Origin: Sulfitobacter pontiacus
GTDB taxonomy: Bacteria; Pseudomonadota; Alphaproteobacteria; Rhodobacterales; Rhodobacteraceae
Direction of reading: 5' to 3'
Assembly (NCBI RefSeq): GCF_040790665.1
Contig: NZ_CP160849.1
Span: forward strand, 1,327,501 to 1,391,500
Length of the DNA stretch: 64,000 bases
A model generated the notes under the pieces. It made no database searches. It was not told the DNA's origin and worked only from the letters and a program-made list of their open reading frames with translations. Numbering within the stretch: position 1 is the stretch's first letter; every line of letters begins with the position of its first letter. This document shows, piece after piece, positions 19,096-28,414 of the stretch. The translations under genes were made by a program, and so were the position numbers.

Positions 19096-19605
19096 TTATT
19101 CTGCTGCCGCGCGTTTGGGCAGGACCCAATCGGGGCGCGGGAAGTGGCAGGTATAGCCGTTTGGAATACGCTCCAGATAATCCTGATGCTCGGGCTCTGC
19201 TTCCCAGAAATCGCTCACGGGTTCTACCTCTGTCACGACTTTGCCCGGCCAGATGCCCGATGCTTCGACATCGGCAATGGTGTCCAGCGCCGTGGCTTTC
19301 TGGTCCTCGTCGACATAGTAGATCGCCGAACGATAGCTCAGCCCGCGGTCATTGCCCTGACGGTTCAGCGTTGTCGGGTCGTGGATCTGGAAAAACAGTT
19401 CCAGCAGATCACGATAGCTGATCACGTCGTCGTCAAACATCACCTCGATCGCCTCGGCATGGGTGCCGTGGTCGCGGTAGGTGGCATTGGGCACATCGCC
19501 GCCCGAATAGCCCACGCGGGTCGATAGAACCCCCTCGCGTTTGCGGATCAGGTCCTGCATGCCCCAAAAGCATCCTCCGGCCAGTACTGCGCGTTGTTCG
19601 CTCAT
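19096..19605 (-). CDS. msrA: peptide-methionine (S)-S-oxide reductase
   Basis: MsrA repairs the S epimer of methionine sulfoxide in proteins. It has 169 residues and the signature GGCFWG with catalytic Cys12. The blocks VGYSGG and [11 protein letters not shown] are typical. Its start codon overlaps the msrB stop (ATGA), so translation is probably coupled and MsrB is made first. There is no signal peptide, so it acts in the cytoplasm. Confidence 0.96.
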   Translation of the reverse strand: MSEQRAVLAGGCFWGMQDLIRKREGVLSTRVGYSGGDVPNATYRDHGTHAEAIEVMFDDDVISYRDLLELFFQIHDPTTLNRQGNDRGLSYRSAIYYVDEDQKATALDTIADVEASGIWPGKVVTEVEPVSDFWEAEPEHQDYLERIPNGYTCHFPRPDWVLPKRAAAE

Positions 19606-20051
19606 GCTACATCCTCCACTTGGTTGATATAATCGCCATAGCCTGCGTCTTGCATGTCGTCACGATGAATAAAGCGCAACGAGGCGGAATTGATGCAATA
19701 GCGCAGCCCGCCACGATCCGCGGGACCGTCGGGGAAAACGTGGCCCAGATGGCTGTCCCCATGGGCGCTGCGCACCTCGGTGCGGATCATCCCCAGCGAC
19801 GCGTCACGCAGTTCGGCGACATGGGCCGGTTCGATGGGTTTGGTAAAGCTCGGCCAGCCGCAGCCGGAGTCGTATTTGTCCGAGGACGCGAACAGCGGCT
19901 CGCCAGAGACGATGTCTACGTAGATGCCCGGCTCTTTGTTATCGAGCAGCTTGCCCGTGCCCGGCCGTTCGGTGCCGTTCTGCTGGGTGACACGGAATTC
20001 TTCGGGGGACAGAGCGTTAATGGCGGCGTCGGTCTTTTCATAGGTCGGCAT
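19602..20051 (-). CDS. msrB: peptide-methionine (R)-S-oxide reductase
   Basis: MsrB repairs the R epimer of methionine sulfoxide. It has 149 residues with catalytic Cys119 in [12 protein letters not shown] and a likely resolving Cys64 in SGCGWPSF. The two CxxC pairs that bind structural zinc in many MsrB proteins are absent: the equivalent stretches read [13 protein letters not shown] and [15 protein letters not shown]. It therefore belongs to the zinc-free form. The start at 20051 has AAGGAG about 8 nt upstream and is preferred over 20126. It is the first gene of a two-gene operon with msrA. Confidence 0.95.
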   Translation of the reverse strand: MPTYEKTDAAINALSPEEFRVTQQNGTERPGTGKLLDNKEPGIYVDIVSGEPLFASSDKYDSGCGWPSFTKPIEPAHVAELRDASLGMIRTEVRSAHGDSHLGHVFPDGPADRGGLRYCINSASLRFIHRDDMQDAGYGDYINQVEDVA

Positions 20052-20171
20052 GCGAGGCTCCTTTGCGGTTTGATACATTAAATGGGGCCTGCGCGGGTTT
20101 TTCAAAGGGGTAATGCACCGACGCACCGATCTGTGACCGCCCGCCTATCGCCCAACCCCTTGGCTTGCAGG

Positions 20172-21041
20172 TCAGGCCCGGCGCTGCCGCGAGACCTGAA
20201 CCGCGAGAATACCCAGGGCAATCACGGCGACGCCGATGATATCCTGAACCCCCAGCGGTTCGCCCAGCAAAAGCCAGGCAATCGCCACTCCGAAAAACGG
20301 ATTGAGGAAATGGAAGGTCGCGGCGCGGGTGGCTCCGATACGGTTGACCAGCCAGAACCAGACCACCGTCGCCAGCAGCCCCGGCACCAGACAGGTATAC
20401 AGGAACGCCAGCGCCAGCGGCCAGCTTGGGCTGATGTGCGGCGTCTCGAACAGCAAGGTCGCAATCGACAGCGCCACACAGCCGACAAGCATCTGCAAGC
20501 CCACCACCATCAGGAAGTTCCCGCCAGAGGTCGCACCGCGCACCAGCAGGGTCGCCGCTGATAGCGCGACCACACCGACGCCGCATAGCAGCAGCCCTGT
20601 CAGATCGACGCCGCCGCTGATCCGTGCCCCCATAATGATGGCCACGCCGATCACACCGGCGATCAGCCCTGCAATGCCCAACGGCTTGAGCTTTTCCCCC
20701 AGAAACAGCCATGTCGCCAGACCGACCAGCAACGGCATGGTCGAGGCGATGATCGCCGCCAGTGACGCCTGTACGGTCTGCATCGCGACAAAGTTCATCC
20801 CCAGATAGACCGCGTTTTGCAGCACGCCGAAAATGATCGTTGCCCGCCATTGCGCGCGCGTCAGCCGCCACGTCTGACCAAGCGCCAGCGCGATCCCCAC
20901 GCCGATCAGGCCAGAGATCAGATACCGCGCCGACAAAGCCATCAAGGGGGACGCGTCCGCGACGATAATCCGCGCCGACGTAAAGGCAGAGGACCACATG
21001 ACGGCGAAGGCCAGCCCCATGAGAATTGCACGTATATCCAT
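20172..21041 (-). CDS. DMT-superfamily (EamA) transporter
   Basis: The 289-residue integral membrane protein has two EamA repeats of five segments each. The first contains GLAFAVMWSSAFTSARIIV and the second LRPGLLATVVW-like and FLNPFFGVAIAWLLLGEP blocks. Members export amino acids or other small metabolites, but the substrate cannot be predicted. The start at 21041 was chosen because the first membrane helix follows at once; the frame extends upstream to 21107. It is a single gene between msrB and the HU gene. Confidence 0.87.
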   Translation of the reverse strand: MDIRAILMGLAFAVMWSSAFTSARIIVADASPLMALSARYLISGLIGVGIALALGQTWRLTRAQWRATIIFGVLQNAVYLGMNFVAMQTVQASLAAIIASTMPLLVGLATWLFLGEKLKPLGIAGLIAGVIGVAIIMGARISGGVDLTGLLLCGVGVVALSAATLLVRGATSGGNFLMVVGLQMLVGCVALSIATLLFETPHISPSWPLALAFLYTCLVPGLLATVVWFWLVNRIGATRAATFHFLNPFFGVAIAWLLLGEPLGVQDIIGVAVIALGILAVQVSRQRRA

Positions 21042-21135
21042 GAGGGGACCTTTCAGGTTTTCCAGTGGGCGGAGACTTCCGCAGTTGTCCGACAGGGGCA
21101 AGCGCATTCAGCGCAACGCAGACCTGCGCCAAACG

Positions 21136-21165
21136 CAAAGGGCCGCCCGTGGGCGACCCTTTGTC
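21136..21165 (-). terminator. probable terminator after the HU gene
   Basis: On the minus strand AAAGGGTCGCC-CAC-GGGCGGCCCTTT forms a strong stem about 20 bp past the HU stop codon. The T run is short, so efficiency is uncertain. Confidence 0.6.
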
Positions 21166-21185
21166 AGAACAGACTGTGATCAGTC

Positions 21186-21476
21186 TTATTCGTTAACGCT
21201 GTCTTTCAGCGCTTTCGCGATGGTCATCTTAACAACCTTGTCCGCGTCTTTCTTGAACTGTTCGCCGGTGGCAGGGTTGCGCACCATACGCTCGGGGCGT
21301 TCGCGGCAGTAGATTTTGCCAATGCCGGGAAGTGTCACAGCGCCACCGCCGGAGACTTCTTTGGTGATCAACGCGCAAACCGCGTCCAGTGCCGCGCTTG
21401 CTGTTTTCTTGTCTTCGCCCATTTCCTCAGCCAAAGCCGCGACGAGCTGGGTTTTTGTCATTGGTTTAGTTGCCAT
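21186..21476 (-). CDS. hup: HU-family DNA-binding protein
   Basis: The 96-residue nucleoid protein of the HU/IHF family bends and compacts DNA. It starts MTKTQLVAALAEEMG with the typical helical dimer region. It carries the arm region GAVTLPGIGKIYCRERPERMVRNPATGE and a C-terminal helix. The arm sequence differs from E. coli HU (GFGTF...), but the RNPATGE block is conserved. AAGGAG lies 9 nt before the ATG. It is a single-gene unit with its own terminator. Confidence 0.93.
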   Translation of the reverse strand: MATKPMTKTQLVAALAEEMGEDKKTASAALDAVCALITKEVSGGGAVTLPGIGKIYCRERPERMVRNPATGEQFKKDADKVVKMTIAKALKDSVNE

Positions 21477-21605
21477 CTTGTTTTTCTCCTTCGTCCGCCC
21501 GGATTAGGGCCTCACGCGCAGAATGTAACGGTATGTTGTGGCTGAACACAACGAATAGGTCGCAAGAAACCGCGAAAACATGCTATTTTCAGCCGATTTC
21601 GGCCT

Positions 21606-23069
21606 TCAGAGAAAGGCAGTTTCGTCAAACGAGCGCAATTTTCGGCTATGCAACCGCTCTAGCGGCATATCGCGCAGCTGTTCCATCGCGCGAATACCTA
21701 TCATCAAGTGTCGTGCGACCTGCGTTTTGTAGAAATCAGACGCCATACCGGGCAGCTTCAATTCACCATGCAGGGGTTTGTCCGAGACGCATAGAAGCGT
21801 GCCGTAGGGCACCCGGAAGCGGTAGCCGTTGGCCGCAATCGTTGCGCTTTCCATATCCAGCGCCACGGCGCGCGACTGGCTGAGCCGTTGCACCGGACCG
21901 GATTGATCGCGCAATTCCCAGTTGCGGTTGTCGATGGTGGCAACGGTGCCCGTGCGCATGATCCGCTTCAACTCGTAGCCCTCAAGCTGGGTGACCTGTT
22001 CAACGGCGTCCTCCAGCGCGATCTGGATCTCGGCCAGCGCGGGGATCGGAACCCAGACCGGCAGGTCGTCGTCCAGCACGTGATCCTCGCGCAGATAGCC
22101 ATGCGCCAGCACGAAATCCCCAAGCGCCTGTGTGTTGCGCAAACCGGCACAGTGCCCGACCATCAGCCACGCATGGGGCCGCAGCACGGCGATGTGGTCG
22201 GTCGCGGTTTTCGCGTTGGATGGGCCGACGCCGATGTTGACCAGCGTGATCCCGGACCCGTTCGCGCGCTTGAGGTGGTAGGTCGGCATCTGCGGAGTCT
22301 TGACCGACGCAGGCAGCGGCGCGTCGCCGTCCGAAATCTCGACATTGCCGGTAGAGACGAAGGACGTGTAGCCGCTATCGGGGTCGCGCAACATAGCGCG
22401 GGCGTATTCCTCGAACTCGGTGACGTAGAACTGGTAGTTGGTGAACAGCACGTGACTTTGGAAATGTTCGGGATCGGTTGCGGTGTAATGCGTCAGCCGT
22501 GCCAGCGAATAATCGACGCGCTGCGCGGTGAAGGGGGCCAGCGGGCGCACGTTGTCCAGCGGCAGATAGGTGCCGTTGACGATGTCGTCATTGGTTGTGC
22601 TCAGGTCCGGCACGTCAAACACATCGCGCAGGGTGAAATCCGCGGCACCTTCCTGCGGGATGGTCACGCTGTCGTCGTTGCTGACCGCGAAATGCACGGG
22701 GATTGGCGTGTCGGATACCGCGATGGTCACGGGCTGGCCGTGGTTTTCGATCAGCAGACGGATTTGTTGTGTCAGGTAATGTTTGAACAATTCTGGCCGC
22801 GTGATCGTGGCCGAGAAGGTGCCGGGGGACGACACATGGCCGAACGACAGCCGTGAATCCACCTGCGCATAGCTGGAGGTGGTAAACCGGATCTCGGGGT
22901 AGAAGGCCCTGATCCGCGTTTCCGGTGCGGCGCTGTCCATCGCCTTCTGGAAATGCGCGCTCAGGAAGCCTGTCGCTTGGCTGTATAGCTCGATCAGCCG
23001 TGCAACGGCGGCAGCAGCATCGGTGAACTGTTCGGCGGGGCGGGCGTCTGGGGTCAGGATTCTGGTCAT
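21606..23069 (-). CDS. amn: AMP nucleosidase
   Basis: Amn hydrolyses AMP to adenine and ribose 5-phosphate and helps set adenylate pools. It has 487 residues, as in E. coli. The N-terminal AMP-nucleosidase domain is followed by a phosphorylase-like domain containing INIGVGPSNAKTATDHIA-type, ALDMESATIAANGYRFRVPY and CVSDKPLHGELKLPG blocks. Its ATG overlaps the stop codon of the adenine deaminase gene (ATGA), so the two enzymes are co-translated. Adenine released by Amn can be deaminated to hypoxanthine by the neighbour. Confidence 0.95.
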   Translation of the reverse strand: MTRILTPDARPAEQFTDAAAAVARLIELYSQATGFLSAHFQKAMDSAAPETRIRAFYPEIRFTTSSYAQVDSRLSFGHVSSPGTFSATITRPELFKHYLTQQIRLLIENHGQPVTIAVSDTPIPVHFAVSNDDSVTIPQEGAADFTLRDVFDVPDLSTTNDDIVNGTYLPLDNVRPLAPFTAQRVDYSLARLTHYTATDPEHFQSHVLFTNYQFYVTEFEEYARAMLRDPDSGYTSFVSTGNVEISDGDAPLPASVKTPQMPTYHLKRANGSGITLVNIGVGPSNAKTATDHIAVLRPHAWLMVGHCAGLRNTQALGDFVLAHGYLREDHVLDDDLPVWVPIPALAEIQIALEDAVEQVTQLEGYELKRIMRTGTVATIDNRNWELRDQSGPVQRLSQSRAVALDMESATIAANGYRFRVPYGTLLCVSDKPLHGELKLPGMASDFYKTQVARHLMIGIRAMEQLRDMPLERLHSRKLRSFDETAFL

Positions 23070-24883
23070 GAAACAGGCTCTAACAAAGGAATAAATTCAA
23101 AACTGCGCACATCGACCAAGCCGAGGTCAGAGATGCGCAATTCGGGAATGACAACAAGCGCCAAAAGCGAATGCTGCATATAGGCGTTGTTCAGCGTGCA
23201 GCCACAGTCGCGCATTGCCTGCATCATCGCCTCGGTCTTGGCGGCGACGTCGGAGGCGGGGTTGTCGGACATCAGGCCGGCGATCGGCAGCTCGACCATG
23301 GCCAGCTCTGCCCCGTCCTTGAAGATGGTGATCCCGCCGCCAACCTCGGGCAGACGGTTCGCGGCCATCGCCATATGCTCGGTATCGGTGCCCACCACGA
23401 TCATGTGGTGACTGTCATGCGCCACGGTGGACGCCATCGCCATCGGCCCCTGATAGCCAAAGCCCGAGACCAGCGCGTTGACGACAGTGCCGGTGCCGCG
23501 GTGCCGTTCGACCAGCGCGATCTGGCACACTTCTCCCGTGGACTGCACGCGGTCTTCGGTCACCGGCAGCTCGAATTTCAGCGCGCGGGTGGGGGCCTGA
23601 TTCTCGACCACGCCGATCACATTCGCGGTGACGGCATTGGCCCCCGCAGGTGCGGTGATCTGGAAATCATCCGCGCCAAGGGCTTTGCCCATGTTGACGG
23701 TCTGCCGCGCGTGGGGCGGCCAGTCGTAATGCGGGCAGTCTACCAGACACGCGCCATCCTCGGCCACGATCTGTCCCCGCGCGATCACCGTCTCGATGGG
23801 GAGTGTCTTGAGGTCAGAGGTCAGGATCACATCTGCACGTCGTCCGGGCGTCAGCGATCCGATCTCGCGTTCCAGCCCAAAGTGGGTCGCGGTGTTGATC
23901 GTCGCCATTTGCAGCGCGACCAAAGGATCGCAGCCGCAGTCGATGGCATGGCGCACCACGCGGTTCATATGACCGTCATTCACCAAGGTGCCGGAATGGC
24001 AGTCATCGGTGCACAGGATCATGTTGCGCGAATCCAGGCCTTTTTCGGTGATCGCGGTGATCTGTGTTTCAACGTCATACCACGCGGACCCCAGCCGGAT
24101 CATCGACCGCATCCCCTGACGCATCCGCGCAATGGCATCCGCCTCGCAGGTGCCCTCGTGATCATCCGCAGGGCCGCCCGCCACATAGGCCGCAAAGGCG
24201 GGCCCCAGATCGGGGGAGGCATAGTGCCCGCCCACAGTCTTGCCCGCGCGTTGCGTCGCGGCGATCTCGGCCAACATCTTGGGGTCGCCCGCGGTCACTC
24301 CGGGGAAGTTCATCATCTCGCCCAGACCGATGATACCGGGCCAGTGCATGGCCTCGGCGACATCCTCTGCCGTGATTTCAAAGCCGGTGGTTTCCAGACC
24401 GGGGGCAGAGGGCGCACAGGACGGCATCTGGGTGAAGATGTTCACCGGCTGCATCAGGGCTTCGTCATGCATCATGCGCACGCCTTCCAGCCCCAGCACA
24501 TTGGCGATCTCATGCGGGTCGGTGAACATCGACGTGGTGCCATGGGGGATCACAGCGCGGGCGAATTCCGCCGGCGTCAGCATACCGCTTTCGATGTGCA
24601 TATGCCCGTCACACAGGCCGGGGATCATATAGCGGCCCTTTGCCTCGATCACCTTGGTCGTGTCGCCTTTGCAGTGGCTGGCGTCCGGCCCGACAAAGGC
24701 AATGCGCCCCGCCTTGATCGCGATATCATGGTCCGGCAGGGTTTCGCGCGTGTGCACGTTGACCCAGCTACCGCCGGTGATAATCGTATCCGCAGCGCTG
24801 CGTCCTGCCGCAACAGCGACCAGTTGATCGGCCACATCGGGCCACGAGGGGAATGTGTGTTCTTTCATACCTGACGTTGACAC
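23066..24883 (-). CDS. ade: adenine deaminase
   Basis: Ade deaminates adenine to hypoxanthine. It is a metal-dependent amidohydrolase of 605 residues, close to the family length. The metal site DGHMHIESGM, the block LCTDDCHSGTLVNDGHMN and the C-terminal part GTDTEHMAMAANRL are all recognisable. The first start is a GTG at 24883. An ATG at 24868 (MKEHTFPSWPD) is an equally plausible start, and neither has a strong ribosome site. It is upstream of and overlaps amn, giving an AMP to adenine to hypoxanthine module. It is divergent from the glycosyltransferase gene. Confidence 0.94.
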   Translation of the reverse strand: MSTSGMKEHTFPSWPDVADQLVAVAAGRSAADTIITGGSWVNVHTRETLPDHDIAIKAGRIAFVGPDASHCKGDTTKVIEAKGRYMIPGLCDGHMHIESGMLTPAEFARAVIPHGTTSMFTDPHEIANVLGLEGVRMMHDEALMQPVNIFTQMPSCAPSAPGLETTGFEITAEDVAEAMHWPGIIGLGEMMNFPGVTAGDPKMLAEIAATQRAGKTVGGHYASPDLGPAFAAYVAGGPADDHEGTCEADAIARMRQGMRSMIRLGSAWYDVETQITAITEKGLDSRNMILCTDDCHSGTLVNDGHMNRVVRHAIDCGCDPLVALQMATINTATHFGLEREIGSLTPGRRADVILTSDLKTLPIETVIARGQIVAEDGACLVDCPHYDWPPHARQTVNMGKALGADDFQITAPAGANAVTANVIGVVENQAPTRALKFELPVTEDRVQSTGEVCQIALVERHRGTGTVVNALVSGFGYQGPMAMASTVAHDSHHMIVVGTDTEHMAMAANRLPEVGGGITIFKDGAELAMVELPIAGLMSDNPASDVAAKTEAMMQAMRDCGCTLNNAYMQHSLLALVVIPELRISDLGLVDVRSFEFIPLLEPVS

Positions 24884-24989
24884 GAAGATCGCCCGAGGTT
24901 CAAGCCAGAGCCGTCCAGCGCCGTGGCGTTTGCACTGTCCGTGCCGACTGGGCTAACTGTCTGCAACCGACAGGACATAAGGCGACCCC

Positions 24990-26255
24990 ATGAAGATCAT
25001 GTTTGTGCACCAGAATATGCCCGGCCAATACCGCGAGCTGGTGCAATGGCTGGCCGATCAACGCACACACCAGATCTATTTCCTGACCCAACGCAAAAAT
25101 CCGCCCCGTTTTGATGGCGTCGAGACACGGGTCTACAAGGCGCATCACAGACCGGCAGAGAATGCCTATGGGCTGTCGAAGAACTGGGAGGAATCTACCG
25201 GCAACGGCTTGGGGGCCGCCCGCGCGGCCAAACAGATCGAGACCCGCGAAGGGTTCAAGCCCGATATCGTGGTGGGGCATGTGGGCTGGGGGGAGCTGAC
25301 GTTTTTCAAGCAGATCTGGCCCGATGTCCCGATCATCGGCTTCTTCGAGTATTACTACAGCGACACCGGCGGCCCTGTTGGGTTCGACCCCGAAGACCCC
25401 GTGACCGAGAATACCCCCTTTCTGTTGCACGCGCGCAATGCCGTGCCGCTGGCCAATATCGAAACCGTCGATGTCGGGCTCAGCCCGACCTACTGGCAGC
25501 GCGACCGTTTTCCGCAAAGCTTTCATCGCAAGCTTTATGTTTGTCACGACGGGATACGCACAGACCAGCTGCGCCCCGATCCGGCGGTGACGCTCAAGCT
25601 GGGGCGGATGGATCGCGCCCTGACCAAGGATGACGAGGTGCTGACCTTTGTGTCGCGCAACCTTGAACGCACGCGGGGTTTTCATGTGTTCATGCGCGCA
25701 TTGCCACGTATTCTGAAACAACGCCCCGATGCGCGGGTGTTGGTGGTGGGGGGCAACGACACCTCTTATGGCGGCAAAAGCAAACACCCCGGGGGCCTGC
25801 GCGCCGAGATGGAGGCAGAGGTGGGCAAGCACGTCGATTGGTCGCGGGTGCATTTTCTGGGCAAGCTGTCCTACGAGGACTACCAGAAGGTGATACAGAT
25901 CAGCCGCTGCCATCTTTATCTGACCATGCCATTTGTGCTGTCGTGGTCCCTGCTCGAGGCGATGGCGATGGGCGCGACGATTGTCGGCTCTGACGTGGCC
26001 CCCGTGCGCGAGGCGATTACCCACGGCGAAACCGGTCTGCTGTGCGATTTCTTCGATCCCGATGCGCTGGGCGATCAGGTGGCGGATGTGCTGGGCAATC
26101 CGGCGGCCTATGCGCATCTGGGGCCTGCGGCGCGGGCGCATGTGGTCCAGACGTACGACTTCCTGACCAAATGTCTGCCGGAACATATCGCGCAGATGAA
26201 TGCATTGGTCCCCGAAGGGCAGCGGATTGCCTTGCCCCGGACCGCCACCACATAG
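24990..26255 (+). CDS. family 4 glycosyltransferase (GT-B fold)
   Basis: The 421-residue retaining GT-B enzyme begins MKIMFVHQNMPGQYRELVQW, typical of proteins with the Glyco_trans_4_3-type N-terminal domain. The C-terminal donor-binding half contains EAMAMGATIVGSDVAPVREAI, the usual nucleotide-sugar site with its E-x7-E motif. There is no signal sequence, so it acts at the cytoplasmic face, probably in surface polysaccharide synthesis. Donor and acceptor are unknown. It precedes an SDR gene by 12 bp and then an ExoD-like gene, which fits an envelope or exopolysaccharide setting. Confidence 0.87.
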   Translation: MKIMFVHQNMPGQYRELVQWLADQRTHQIYFLTQRKNPPRFDGVETRVYKAHHRPAENAYGLSKNWEESTGNGLGAARAAKQIETREGFKPDIVVGHVGWGELTFFKQIWPDVPIIGFFEYYYSDTGGPVGFDPEDPVTENTPFLLHARNAVPLANIETVDVGLSPTYWQRDRFPQSFHRKLYVCHDGIRTDQLRPDPAVTLKLGRMDRALTKDDEVLTFVSRNLERTRGFHVFMRALPRILKQRPDARVLVVGGNDTSYGGKSKHPGGLRAEMEAEVGKHVDWSRVHFLGKLSYEDYQKVIQISRCHLYLTMPFVLSWSLLEAMAMGATIVGSDVAPVREAITHGETGLLCDFFDPDALGDQVADVLGNPAAYAHLGPAARAHVVQTYDFLTKCLPEHIAQMNALVPEGQRIALPRTATT

Positions 26256-26267
26256 AAAGGACGCCTC

Positions 26268-27122
26268 ATGGAGAAAACGCTGCTGTCGATCGGGCATGGC
26301 TTTAGCGCGCGCGCCCTTGCCGCACGGCTGGTGCCGCAGGGCTGGCGCATCGTCGGCACCACGCGCAGTCCCGACAAGGCAGATGCCATCGCGGACACAG
26401 GCGTTGAACCCGTCGTCTGGCCGGGGGCCGATCTGGGGGCGTTGATCGCGCAGTTTCCCAATGTGCTCGTCTCGGCGGGACCGGACAGCGCAGGCGATCC
26501 GGTCTTGAATGCGGTCGAGGATGCGGTCACCCGCGCCGCGTCCGATCTGCGGTGGGTCGGCTACCTGTCGACAACAGGCGTTTACGGTGACCACGACGGC
26601 GATTGGGTGGACGAGGACACGCCGCTGACACCATCGACCAAGCGCGGACGCGCCCGTGTCACGGCAGAGGCACGGTGGCAGGCGATCCCCGATCTGCCGC
26701 TGCATATCTTTCGCCTCGCAGGGATCTATGGCCCCGGACGCGGTCCCTTTGCCAAGGTGCGGGCCGGAACGGCGCGGCGGATCATCAAGCAGGGGCAGGT
26801 CTTCTCTCGCATCCATGTCGAGGATATTGCCCAAGCGCTTGAGCTGTCCTTGCAGCGGCCCGACCCGGGCGCGGTCTATAATCTGTGCGACGATGACCCC
26901 GCGCCACCGCAAGACGTGATCGCCCACGCGGCAGAGCTGCTTGGCCTGCCCGTGCCCCCCGCGATCCCCTTTGATCAGGCCGATATGACCCCGATGGCCC
27001 GCAGCTTTTACGCGGAAAGCAAGAAGGTTCGGAACGACCGTATCAAGCAGGCGTTAGGCTGGGCACCGCAGTTCCCCACCTATCGGGCCGGGCTGGCGGC
27101 ATTACTTGCACAAGACAGCTGA
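26268..27122 (+). CDS. NAD-dependent epimerase/dehydratase-like SDR (YeeZ type)
   Basis: The 284-residue Rossmann protein begins LSIGHGFSARALAARL, the shortened nucleotide motif seen in YeeZ-like extended SDRs. The blocks VGYLSTTGVYGDHDGDWVDE and FRLAGIYGPGRGPF are characteristic of sugar-nucleotide epimerase relatives. The reaction is unknown. AAAGGA lies 8 nt before the ATG. It sits between a glycosyltransferase and exoD-like gene with short gaps, suggesting one transcript. Confidence 0.85.
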   Translation: MEKTLLSIGHGFSARALAARLVPQGWRIVGTTRSPDKADAIADTGVEPVVWPGADLGALIAQFPNVLVSAGPDSAGDPVLNAVEDAVTRAASDLRWVGYLSTTGVYGDHDGDWVDEDTPLTPSTKRGRARVTAEARWQAIPDLPLHIFRLAGIYGPGRGPFAKVRAGTARRIIKQGQVFSRIHVEDIAQALELSLQRPDPGAVYNLCDDDPAPPQDVIAHAAELLGLPVPPAIPFDQADMTPMARSFYAESKKVRNDRIKQALGWAPQFPTYRAGLAALLAQDS

Positions 27123-27136
27123 CCTTTGGGGGGTAT

Positions 27137-27721
27137 ATGCACAATATCGAGGAGCGTAGCCTCACCCATCTGCTGGACGGGATGGAACAAGCGGCCAGCC
27201 GCGAGATGGTCACGATCAACGATGTGCTGAACGAATTCGGAGAGCGGTCCCTGCTCCCGTTCATTCTGCTGGCCGCGTTGCTGTTGGTGTCGCCGCTGTC
27301 TGGTGTCTTTGGTGTGTCCAGTTTCATGGCGATGGTGATCATCGTGCTGTCGGCGCAGGCGGTCTATGGGCGCAAACGTCTGTGGTTGCCGCAGTTCCTG
27401 CTGCGCCGCGAGGTCAAGTCATCCCGGTTGCTGTTCTGCGTGCGGTGGCTGCGCAAGCCCGCGGCGTTTTTTGATCGCCACTCGGGCAAAAGGCTCCAGT
27501 TTCTGACGACAGGCCCGATGCGTCTGCTGACGTTGGTGACCTGCGTGATCCTGCCTGTGGGCTGGCCCTTGCTTGAATTCGTGCCCTTCGCGTCGTCCTT
27601 CGGGGGCGGAACGGTGGCGCTGTTTGCCTTTGGTCTGTTCACCCGTGACGGGCTTTATGTGCTGCTGGGGTATCTGACAATCCTGCTGACATCGCTGACC
27701 TTTTACGCCGTCATTTTCTGA
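27137..27721 (+). CDS. ExoD-like exopolysaccharide synthesis protein
   Basis: The 194-residue membrane protein of the ExoD family shows the conserved N-terminus TINDVLNEFGERSLLPFILLAA and several hydrophobic segments, ending in the C-terminal TFYAVIF. In rhizobia exoD affects exopolysaccharide production and alkali tolerance, but the molecular function is not settled. Overlapping spacing (15 bp) with the upstream SDR gene suggests the same operon. Its stop codon abuts the convergent thiQ stop with no intervening terminator visible. Confidence 0.87.
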   Translation: MHNIEERSLTHLLDGMEQAASREMVTINDVLNEFGERSLLPFILLAALLLVSPLSGVFGVSSFMAMVIIVLSAQAVYGRKRLWLPQFLLRREVKSSRLLFCVRWLRKPAAFFDRHSGKRLQFLTTGPMRLLTLVTCVILPVGWPLLEFVPFASSFGGGTVALFAFGLFTRDGLYVLLGYLTILLTSLTFYAVIF

Positions 27722-28414
27722 TTACCCCAGATAGGCGCGCAGCGCGTCGGGCGGGTTGTCCATCAACGCTGCGGCAGGCTGCGGCGGATGCGCGGTGCCA
27801 CCTTCGACAAAGATCACCTGATCCGCGATACGGCGCACGTCCTCGGGGGCGTGGGTGACCATGATCAACGCGGCTTTGGTCTCTGCGGCGAGGGCGGCCA
27901 CCAGATCCAGCATGTCGTTGCGCAAAGCGGGGCCAAGTGCGGCAAAGGGTTCGTCGAGCAGCACAAGCGGGCGGGCTTGTACCAGCACCCGTGCGAGGGC
28001 CACACGGCTTTGCTGCCCGCCGGAAAGCTCGGAGGGTTTGCGCCCGGCCATCCCCTGCAGCCCGACGCGATCGAGCGCCTCGTGTACACGGGTTTGTTCC
28101 GCAGTGCCGAGCCGCAGGTCGGGGCGCAGCCCCAGCCCCACATTCTGCATCACGCTGAGATGGGGAAAGAGGTTGTTATCCTGAAAAAGCATCGTCATCG
28201 GCCGCGCACCGGGGGCGGCTTGGGTGATGTCTTTGCCCCGCCACAGCAGCCTGCCGGACCTGAGCGGAATGAACCCGCAAAGCGCCCCCAGCAGGGTGGA
28301 TTTCCCCGCACCCGAGGGGCCGATCACCGCATAGGTCTGCGCGGGCGCTAGGGTCAGGTCGGCGTGCAGGGTAAAGCTGCCCTGGGTGATCTGTGCGGTC
28401 TCAAGCGTCAGCAT
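27722..28414 (-). CDS. thiQ: thiamine ABC transporter ATPase
   Basis: ThiQ energises thiamine/TPP import. It has 230 residues, the length of E. coli ThiQ. Walker A GPSGAGKST is at residues 32-40, the signature LSGGQQSRVALARVL near 130, and Walker B LVLLDEPFAAL follows. It lacks a long C-terminal regulatory domain. The start at 28414 overlaps the end of thiP by 14 bp. It is the last gene of the TPP-riboswitch operon thiBPQ. Confidence 0.94.
   Translation of the reverse strand: MLTLETAQITQGSFTLHADLTLAPAQTYAVIGPSGAGKSTLLGALCGFIPLRSGRLLWRGKDITQAAPGARPMTMLFQDNNLFPHLSVMQNVGLGLRPDLRLGTAEQTRVHEALDRVGLQGMAGRKPSELSGGQQSRVALARVLVQARPLVLLDEPFAALGPALRNDMLDLVAALAAETKAALIMVTHAPEDVRRIADQVIFVEGGTAHPPQPAAALMDNPPDALRAYLG

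Noticed and set aside
23171..24874. 567-codon plus-strand frame opposite ade
   Set aside because: Shadow frame, rich in His and Arg. The minus strand encodes a complete adenine deaminase.
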